Assembly (NCBI GenBank): GCA_030151005.1
Contig: JASLES010000127.1
Location: 1-11,516, forward strand
DNA: 11,516 nucleotides
Reading direction: 5' to 3'
Origin: Silvimonas sp.
GTDB lineage: Bacteria > Pseudomonadota > Gammaproteobacteria > Burkholderiales > Chitinibacteraceae
The translations under genes and the position numbers were made by a program. Shown piece after piece: positions 7,040 to 11,516 of this stretch (its first letter is position 1; each line of letters opens with the position of its first letter). A model generated the notes under the pieces. That model was not told where the DNA came from. It searched no databases and was given only the letters and a program-made list of their open reading frames with translations.

Positions 7040-7653
7040 CAGATGCTTTCCATGAATGCATCAAGCGCCTTCTTCAATTGCGAAATCGATTCTTCCGGCA
7101 TCAGCGTCAGCAGATGGCAGGTGAAGTCGCGGATTTCCAGCGTAAAACGCACCTGGATCAACAGCGCGTAATCCCAGGTCAATTGATCCGGGTTGATCAG
7201 GCGATCGACCTCGGCGTTCTCTGCAATGAGGGTGGGTGGCGAATAAGAGAGCGGCGACACCAGCAGGTCGGCAATCCCGTTCAGACAGGCGCCAACCAGC
7301 ACGTTGCCCACATCCAGCAGCAACTCACGCTCGGTCGCCGCGCCAATTTCGTCCTCATAACCCATCAGGTCAGCCAGATTGCGGCAGCCGCGCTCGTCAT
7401 AAATGACCATGGCTTCGCCACGCAAGGTGCCAGAGAACGACTGACGTACGGCGGTGACCGCCAGTTCACGGCCCACGGTTTGCGCGATAGTGCCGGAAAT
7501 GTTGCCAGCATCGGCCAGAGAGATACCCGGCACGGACAAATGGACAAAACCACCCATCAATTGCGCCAGCAGCGCACCAGCGCGGCCCATACCAATATTG
7601 GTGATTTCTTGCAGCGCGTCGCGCTGCTCTTCCGTCAAGGCAATAACAGTCAT
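7039..7653 (-). CDS. CheC-family phosphatase-like protein
   Basis: Protein of 204 residues, about the length of CheC. Two copies of the CheC-type helix motif are visible. The first is D12-x3-E16-x2-N19 within ALQEITNIGMGRAGALLAQL, matching the E/N pair that attacks phospho-CheY. The second is a diverged copy, ELLLDVGNVLVGACLN, where the expected Glu is Asp. CheC/CheX/FliY proteins dephosphorylate receiver domains, so the natural partner is the receiver encoded just upstream. Its ATG overlaps that gene's stop by 4 nt (ATGA), with GGGA about 7 nt upstream, and it overlaps the next gene by 1 nt. No chemotaxis genes are present, so a role outside classical chemotaxis is likely. Whether it is a phosphatase or a phosphorylation-dependent binding partner cannot be told from sequence. 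Confidence 0.88.
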   Translation of the reverse strand: MTVIALTEEQRDALQEITNIGMGRAGALLAQLMGGFVHLSVPGISLADAGNISGTIAQTVGRELAVTAVRQSFSGTLRGEAMVIYDERGCRNLADLMGYEDEIGAATERELLLDVGNVLVGACLNGIADLLVSPLSYSPPTLIAENAEVDRLINPDQLTWDYALLIQVRFTLEIRDFTCHLLTLMPEESISQLKKALDAFMESI

Positions 7654-8018
7654 AACTTGATCCCGTACTCGCGCAGCACAGCCTCAATACTGGCCGGATC
7701 GACCGGCTTTTTAACAAAGGCTGCCGCACCGAGCGCCCGTACGCGCTCACGTGCCAGCGTTTGCACATCTGCGGTGACAACGACCACAAAGGAGTTCAAG
7801 CCTTCTTTTTGCAAGGTTTCCAGCACTGCGTATCCGTCCATGTCAGGCATGGTCAGATCCAGAAACATCACATCAGCCTTGCCACTGCGATAAGCGGCAA
7901 CGGCTTCGTTGCCATTACTGGCCTGGGTGATTTGAACATCCCAGGCGGGCGGCAAGGCTTTGATCAGCATCTTGCGCGCTATGGATGAATCGTCGACGAC
8001 AAGTATCGGCGTGGGCAT
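7650..8018 (-). CDS. Stand-alone CheY-like response regulator receiver
   Basis: Single receiver domain of 122 residues with nothing attached. All conserved residues are seen: acidic pair D9-D10, phospho-acceptor D54 in FLDLTMPDMDG, T82 in VVVTAD and lysine K104 before proline in FVKKP. It should be phosphorylated on D54 by an unlinked histidine kinase, or by a small phosphodonor, and pass the signal by protein contact. First gene of a three-gene operon with a CheC-like phosphatase and a PAS-GGDEF cyclase. The stop codon overlaps the CheC ATG. The start ATG at 8018 has a modest ribosome site (GGAA about 6 nt upstream). No histidine kinase gene is in the window. Confidence 0.93.
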   Translation of the reverse strand: MPTPILVVDDSSIARKMLIKALPPAWDVQITQASNGNEAVAAYRSGKADVMFLDLTMPDMDGYAVLETLQKEGLNSFVVVVTADVQTLARERVRALGAAAFVKKPVDPASIEAVLREYGIKL

Positions 8019-8071
8019 GCTCTGTTCCGGTGCTATTCAACAATGCAAAAGGCATAAGCTGACAGATTTTA

Positions 8072-8085
8072 GTGGAGTTATCCAC
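8072..8085. promoter_or_regulatory. Inverted repeat upstream of the receiver operon
   Basis: GTGGA (8072-8076) and TCCAC (8081-8085) flank GTTA in the 81-bp gap between the TauE-like gene and the receiver gene, about 60 bp before the receiver start. It overlaps TTATCCACC, one base off the DnaA box. Position suggests a possible operator; there is no other support. Confidence 0.2.
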
Positions 8086-8099
8086 CCATGAATAGTCTG

Positions 8100-8813
8100 T
8101 CAAAGCACCATATGACTAAATAGCAGCAGCCAAAGCAGCCTGTATATGCCAAATGCAATAAAAACCAACCCTGCCAACACCCTGACAAACCGCTTTCTCA
8201 TCCACTGCAGCGCACCACCCGCCGCCTGGCCCATCAACAGCAGGTTAGGCAGCGTCCCCAGCCCGAACGCCAGCATTATCAAGGCACCCTGCCCCACGCT
8301 GCCAGAGGACAAAGCTGACAAGCTCGCCGTATAAACCAGCCCGCAAGGCAGCCAACCCCACAGAGCGCCGACCACCAGGGTGTCCTGCCAGCGCTTGATC
8401 GGCAGCCGACGCCTTAAAACCGGTTGCAAAAATCGCCATACGGGCCGACCAACGGTCTCTATAAAGACAATCCAGGAGAACCAACCGGCCAGATAAAGCC
8501 CCACGCCAATCAGCAAGAGGTTGGCCAGAACATACAAGGCCAGTTTCACGCCCTGCAGCGACACCAGCACCGGCAAAGCGCCCACGCCACCCGCCAGCGC
8601 ACCAATCAGTACGTAGCCCGCCACTCGCCCCAGATTGAAACCCAGGTGATAGCGCAAGCGCGGACCAGGGGGCAGTTGCAGGCTGAATGCGGCCACCACA
8701 CCACCGCACATGCCAAAGCAATGCCCGCCACCCAGAAAACCCGCCAGCAAAAAGGCCAAGAGATCAAAGTCGTGCAAGGAAAATCCCGCCAGGAAGAGCA
8801 CGCCAGACCACAT
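8100..8813 (-). CDS. TauE/SafE-like integral membrane protein (COG2836), hemN-associated
   Basis: Very hydrophobic protein of 237 residues with about six membrane segments. Near the N terminus is the family signature GGGHCFGMCGG (28-38), and in the second half LWGWLPCGLVY (151-161); cysteines C32, C36 and C157 could bind metal or do thiol chemistry. Members of this family sit beside ccoI/ccoS and hemN in many proteobacteria, suggesting a link to cbb3 oxidase or copper/haem handling, although the annotation sulfite exporter is by homology only. It follows hemN by about 70 nt and is probably co-transcribed. The ATG at 8813 was chosen; it lacks a clear ribosome site. An in-frame TTG at 8843 has GGGG about 6 nt upstream and would add 10 residues, but that GGGG lies inside a predicted hairpin. 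Function in this organism is unproven. Confidence 0.85.
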   Translation of the reverse strand: MWSGVLFLAGFSLHDFDLLAFLLAGFLGGGHCFGMCGGVVAAFSLQLPPGPRLRYHLGFNLGRVAGYVLIGALAGGVGALPVLVSLQGVKLALYVLANLLLIGVGLYLAGWFSWIVFIETVGRPVWRFLQPVLRRRLPIKRWQDTLVVGALWGWLPCGLVYTASLSALSSGSVGQGALIMLAFGLGTLPNLLLMGQAAGGALQWMRKRFVRVLAGLVFIAFGIYRLLWLLLFSHMVL

Positions 8814-8845
8814 CACCGGGGCGGTAACGTGGCAAAGCGGCAAGC

Positions 8846-8869
8846 TTACCCCAAATCAGTTTGAGGTAA
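8846..8869 (-). other. Intercistronic hairpin between hemN and the TauE-like gene
   Basis: On the minus-strand RNA, arms TTACCTCAAA and TTTGGGGTAA pair over 10 positions (one G-U) around the 4-nt loop CTGA. No T run follows, so it is not a terminator. It lies 12 nt after the hemN stop codon and would sequester the GGGG that precedes the alternative TTG start. Confidence 0.5.
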
Positions 8870-8880
8870 CGGAACGGGAC

Positions 8881-10278
8881 TCAGACAAGGCGGGAGTAAC
8901 GAGCTGTTGTGGTTTTCTCACGCAGGTGACGATCAAACACCATCGCCACTGAGCGGATGACCATGCGCCCCTTCGGCGTCACTTCGAGGCCTTCCCGATC
9001 GATCACCAGCAACCCATCGCGCGCCATGGCATCCAGAACGGCAAGCTCCGGCGCAAAGTAAGTATGGAAGTCGATCAGCCAGGCCGTCTCTACCTGAGCA
9101 AAATCCAGATTGAAACGGCACATCAACCCCTGGATCACGGAGCGACGCAACAGATCGTCGCGATTGAGCTGGTATCCGCGCTCGATCGGCAAGCGGTCTT
9201 GATCCAGCAATGCGTAATACTGGTCAATATCCTTGGCATTCTGAAAATAGCCCGCACCCACTTTGCCAATACCGGAAACGCCAAATGCCAGTAAATCGGA
9301 TTCCGCCCAGGTTGAATAGCCCTGGAAATTGCGCTGTAAAGTACCACGCCGTTGCGCCACCGCCAGATCGTCATCCGGCAAAGCAAAATGATCCATGCCG
9401 ATATAGACATATCCGGCCGCGGTCAATTTTTCAATGGATGACTGTAGGATATCGAGTTTCTCTGATGCCGATGGCAAAGTTGTTGCGTCAATCTGACGCT
9501 GTGTTTTAAATCTTTCCGGCAAATGCGCGTAGTTATAGAGCGCAAGTCGATCAGGCCGAATGGCAATCACGCGGTCCAGCGTACGCATGACGCTTTCTAC
9601 CGTTTGCAATGGCAAGCCATAGATCAAATCTATGCTAACGGAGCGGAAACCCATGCTCCGCGCCGTATCAATCACGACGCGGGTTTGCGCTTCACTCTGC
9701 ACCCGGTTGACCGCACGCTGCACGCGCTCATCAAAATCCTGCACGCCCACACTCATGCGATTGAACCCGGCATCAGCCAGCAAGCCTATTTTTGCCGGTT
9801 GTAATTTGCGCGGATCAATTTCAATAGAGTATTCGCCATTTGGCAAAATATGAAAATTCTTATTGATTTCAGAAATCAAATCCGCCAATTGCTCTTCGGG
9901 CAAAAATGTAGGCGTTCCACCCCCAAAATGAATCTGGCCAACTTTCATTGCATATGGCAATATATTTGCCAACAGACGAATTTCTTTTTTAAGATACGCA
10001 ACATATTCAATTGCCCTGCTTTCATTTTTAGTGATAATTTTATTACAGGCGCAGTAGTAGCAGATCGTGTTGCAGAAAGGCAGGTGAAAATAGAGCGATG
10101 CCGGGCGATCCGCCTCACCCACGCGCGACTGGCGCAAGGTGTCGGCGTAGATCTCGACATCCAGAGACCCGAAACGGTCCGCCGTCGGATAAGACGTGTA
10201 GCGTGGCCCCTGGCCATCGTAACGTTCGATCAGCGGACGATCAAACTCGACTTGCTGGATAAAGGCTTCAGTATGCAT
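8881..10278 (-). CDS. hemN: Oxygen-independent coproporphyrinogen III dehydrogenase (radical SAM)
   Basis: Protein of 465 residues, typical of HemN. It converts coproporphyrinogen III to protoporphyrinogen IX by two oxidative decarboxylations using S-adenosylmethionine, allowing haem synthesis without oxygen; it acts in the cytosol. The N terminus has RYTSYPTADRF (26-36). The cluster motif HLPFCNTICYYCAC carries C69, C73, C76 (the CxxxCxxC triad) and the HemN-specific C78. GGGTPTF (119-125) is the SAM-binding glycine motif. The C terminus GRMVIRSVAMVFD and RYSRLV is also typical, which separates it from HemW. The ATG at 10278 has AGGA just upstream. A perfect FNR box lies about 64 bp before the start, as expected for an anaerobically induced gene. 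Bases 9841-10040 are clearly AT-richer (about 35% G+C) than the surroundings, yet motifs are intact. Confidence 0.97.
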   Translation of the reverse strand: MHTEAFIQQVEFDRPLIERYDGQGPRYTSYPTADRFGSLDVEIYADTLRQSRVGEADRPASLYFHLPFCNTICYYCACNKIITKNESRAIEYVAYLKKEIRLLANILPYAMKVGQIHFGGGTPTFLPEEQLADLISEINKNFHILPNGEYSIEIDPRKLQPAKIGLLADAGFNRMSVGVQDFDERVQRAVNRVQSEAQTRVVIDTARSMGFRSVSIDLIYGLPLQTVESVMRTLDRVIAIRPDRLALYNYAHLPERFKTQRQIDATTLPSASEKLDILQSSIEKLTAAGYVYIGMDHFALPDDDLAVAQRRGTLQRNFQGYSTWAESDLLAFGVSGIGKVGAGYFQNAKDIDQYYALLDQDRLPIERGYQLNRDDLLRRSVIQGLMCRFNLDFAQVETAWLIDFHTYFAPELAVLDAMARDGLLVIDREGLEVTPKGRMVIRSVAMVFDRHLREKTTTARYSRLV

Positions 10279-10335
10279 TTGTCCTACCCTGAAAACTCAG
10301 GGAAAAGAGTTTGCCTCCATCCTGGAGATATTTAC

Positions 10336-10349
10336 TTGATACAGATCAA
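10336..10349. promoter_or_regulatory. Perfect FNR/Anr box between hemN and fnr
   Basis: TTGAT-ACAG-ATCAA is an exact match to the FNR consensus TTGAT-N4-ATCAA. Centred at 10342.5, it is about 64 bp upstream of the hemN start and 153 bp upstream of the fnr start. A class II position (-41.5) would put the hemN transcription start near 10301 with a weak -10 (CAAACT), or the fnr start near 10384 with -10 TCTACT at 10372-10377. It probably activates hemN and may also control fnr itself. Confidence 0.88.
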
Positions 10350-10495
10350 AGCAAATCGCATGATGCTCGCATCTACTTCGCACGTGTGAATATTAGATGC
10401 CTTCAGCGACCAACCGTTTCTGACAGACCAGCCCCAACCGTGACTTTGGCTCTGGCCTGCAGGCAATTATCTGAAGTCCAAGTGGAAAAACAACC

Positions 10496-11242
10496 ATGCT
10501 CTCACCTATCCAGTTACGTGAAACCGGCCTTAAGCAACTGCGGCACGCCTGCTCCAACTGCAGTCTGCGCGAGCTGTGTCTGCCCGTAGGCTTGTCTCCC
10601 GACGAAATGCGCCAGGTTGACCAACTGGTCACCCAGGGTCGCCCGATCAAGCGTGGCGAAGCGCTGTACCGGGCCGGCGAGCCGTTTCACTCGCTTTACG
10701 CGGTACGGCTGGGCTTTTTCAAGACCAGTATCGTGTCGGAAGATGGTCGGGAGCAGGTCACCGGGTTCCACATGAACGGCGAACTGATTGGCATGGATGC
10801 GATCAGCACCGAACACTACACCTGCGACGCAGTGGCGCTGGAAGACAGCGAAGTGTGCGAACTGCCTTTCACGGAAATGGAAACCATGTCGCGCCGCATT
10901 CCATCGCTGCAACGGCATCTGTATCGCTTGATGAGCCGGGAGATCGTGCGCGACCACGGCGTAATGCTGCTATTGGGCAACATGAAGGCAGAAGAGCGCA
11001 TTGCGGCCTTTTTGCTCAATCTGTCGCAGCGCTTTGCACTGCGGGGCTACTCTCAGCACAGTTTTCATCTGCGCATGACCCGTGAGGAAATTGGTAGCTA
11101 TCTGGGTCTGAAGCTGGAAACCGTGAGCCGCACCCTCTCTCGCTTCCAGGATCAGGGCCTCTTGCGTGTACAGAACCGGCTGATCGAACTTAAGGATCTG
11201 GACGGCCTCAAGCAGTTGATGAATAACTGCCAGAGCAGCTGA
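10496..11242 (+). CDS. fnr: FNR-type oxygen-sensing transcriptional regulator
   Basis: Protein of 248 residues of the CRP/FNR family. N-terminal cysteines C19, C22 and C28 (CSNCSLRELC) plus C121 (SEVCELPF) match the four ligands of the oxygen-labile [4Fe-4S] cluster in E. coli FNR. The middle is a cyclic-nucleotide-type beta barrel, followed by the long dimerisation helix and a C-terminal helix-turn-helix (TREEIGSYLGLKLETVSRTL, 195-214). Recognition residues E208, S211 and R212 correspond to those contacting TTGAT in FNR, and the neighbouring intergenic region has exactly that site. It activates anaerobic genes and represses aerobic ones as a dimer when oxygen is low. The ATG at 10496 has only a weak ribosome site (GTGGAAA about 10 nt upstream). 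Divergent from hemN, a common pairing in proteobacteria; a further ORF begins 7 nt downstream. Confidence 0.96.
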   Translation: MLSPIQLRETGLKQLRHACSNCSLRELCLPVGLSPDEMRQVDQLVTQGRPIKRGEALYRAGEPFHSLYAVRLGFFKTSIVSEDGREQVTGFHMNGELIGMDAISTEHYTCDAVALEDSEVCELPFTEMETMSRRIPSLQRHLYRLMSREIVRDHGVMLLLGNMKAEERIAAFLLNLSQRFALRGYSQHSFHLRMTREEIGSYLGLKLETVSRTLSRFQDQGLLRVQNRLIELKDLDGLKQLMNNCQSS

Positions 11243-11249
11243 CCCCGCC

Positions 11250-11516
11250 ATGATTGCCCAGCTCTGCCTGATCGCCCCTGCCTCCCAGGCATCTTCTATC
11301 CTGGAGCGATTGGGCATGGCCGGGCTTGGCCTGCCGGTCTTCCCTGCGGAAGTGCCTGCGGCCCTGCCGCCCGCACCAACGCCCGACAGCACGCTGGTTC
11401 TGATCAATCCGGGCAGCATGGACGTGTACCTGCAACACCTCGGCGCAGCCAGAAAGGCGGGTTGGCGCATGGTTGATCTTGCCGTCAACCTGCAAAACCC
11501 GTTTGGCAAAACGATG
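11250..11516 (+). CDS. Unrecognised protein, N-terminal 89 codons (runs off right edge)
   Basis: An open frame starts at ATG 11250, only 7 nt after the fnr stop, and continues to the edge, so it is probably co-transcribed with fnr. No strong ribosome site precedes it. The visible part begins with a possible beta strand (AQLCLIAP), then a helix (QASSILERLGMAG), a proline/alanine-rich stretch (about 35-47), a second hydrophobic strand (TLVLINPGS) and a helix (DVYLQHLGAARKAGW). This alternation suggests an alpha/beta fold, perhaps receiver-like or Rossmann-like, but I do not recognise a family. No signal peptide or membrane segment is seen. Codon use matches fnr (mostly G or C in third position), supporting real coding rather than chance. 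Confidence 0.6.
   Translation, partial: MIAQLCLIAPASQASSILERLGMAGLGLPVFPAEVPAALPPAPTPDSTLVLINPGSMDVYLQHLGAARKAGWRMVDLAVNLQNPFGKTM

Noticed and set aside
6002..7171. Long plus-strand open frame (389 codons) antisense to the PAS-GGDEF gene
   Set aside because: Shadow frame: the minus strand carries complete GGDEF and PAS motifs, and the plus frame has no family resemblance and cuts across two coupled genes.
8078..8086. TTATCCACC as a DnaA box or replication origin
   Set aside because: One mismatch to TTATCCACA, single copy, and no dnaA, AT-rich unwinding region or box cluster nearby.

Overview
The window reads as chromosomal DNA of a Gram-negative proteobacterium, most likely a betaproteobacterium (possibly Neisseriales; this is inferred from protein style, not tested). 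It is mostly 55-60% G+C by eye, with compact operons, an FNR-type regulator of proteobacterial form and a prkA-yeaH-spoVR stress operon. I see no insertion sequence, tRNA, rRNA, CRISPR array or phage gene. All genes except the last two (fnr and a partial unknown ORF) lie on the minus strand.

Layout. 1-608 (-): N-terminal part of an exported PQQ-type glucose/sorbosone dehydrogenase-like protein that runs off the left edge. 706-732: intrinsic terminator closing the next operon. 754-5627 (-): three-gene operon prkA (AAA+ ATPase/kinase-like), yeaH (DUF444, von Willebrand A fold) and spoVR. 5628-6070: a 443-bp gene-free region rich in dyad symmetries that should hold the prkA promoter and the end of the next operon. 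6071-8018 (-): tightly coupled signalling operon of a stand-alone CheY-like receiver, a CheC-family phosphatase and a cytosolic PAS-GGDEF diguanylate cyclase, with start/stop overlaps of 4 and 1 nt. 8100-10278 (-): hemN (oxygen-independent coproporphyrinogen III dehydrogenase) followed by a TauE/SafE-like (COG2836) membrane protein. 10279-10495: divergent promoter region with a perfect FNR box, TTGAT-N4-ATCAA. 10496-11242 (+): fnr, with all four cluster cysteines and the E/S/R recognition residues that read TTGAT. 11250-11516 (+): partial unrecognised ORF 7 nt after fnr.

How it fits together. The right part is an oxygen-response block: FNR senses low oxygen through its [4Fe-4S] cluster and probably activates hemN, giving anaerobic haem synthesis, from the shared intergenic box. 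The TauE/SafE-like protein is commonly found near hemN and cbb3 oxidase assembly genes. The middle block couples a phosphorylatable receiver and a phosphatase to c-di-GMP synthesis, without a histidine kinase in the window. The left block is the widely conserved but poorly understood stationary-phase/nutrient-stress trio PrkA-YeaH-SpoVR. Its AAA+ plus vWA pairing resembles metal-insertion chaperone pairs, and SpoVR carries His/Glu motifs that could bind a metal. The best candidates for under-described biology are the CheY-CheC-PAS-GGDEF module and the proposed chaperone/client logic of the prkA operon.
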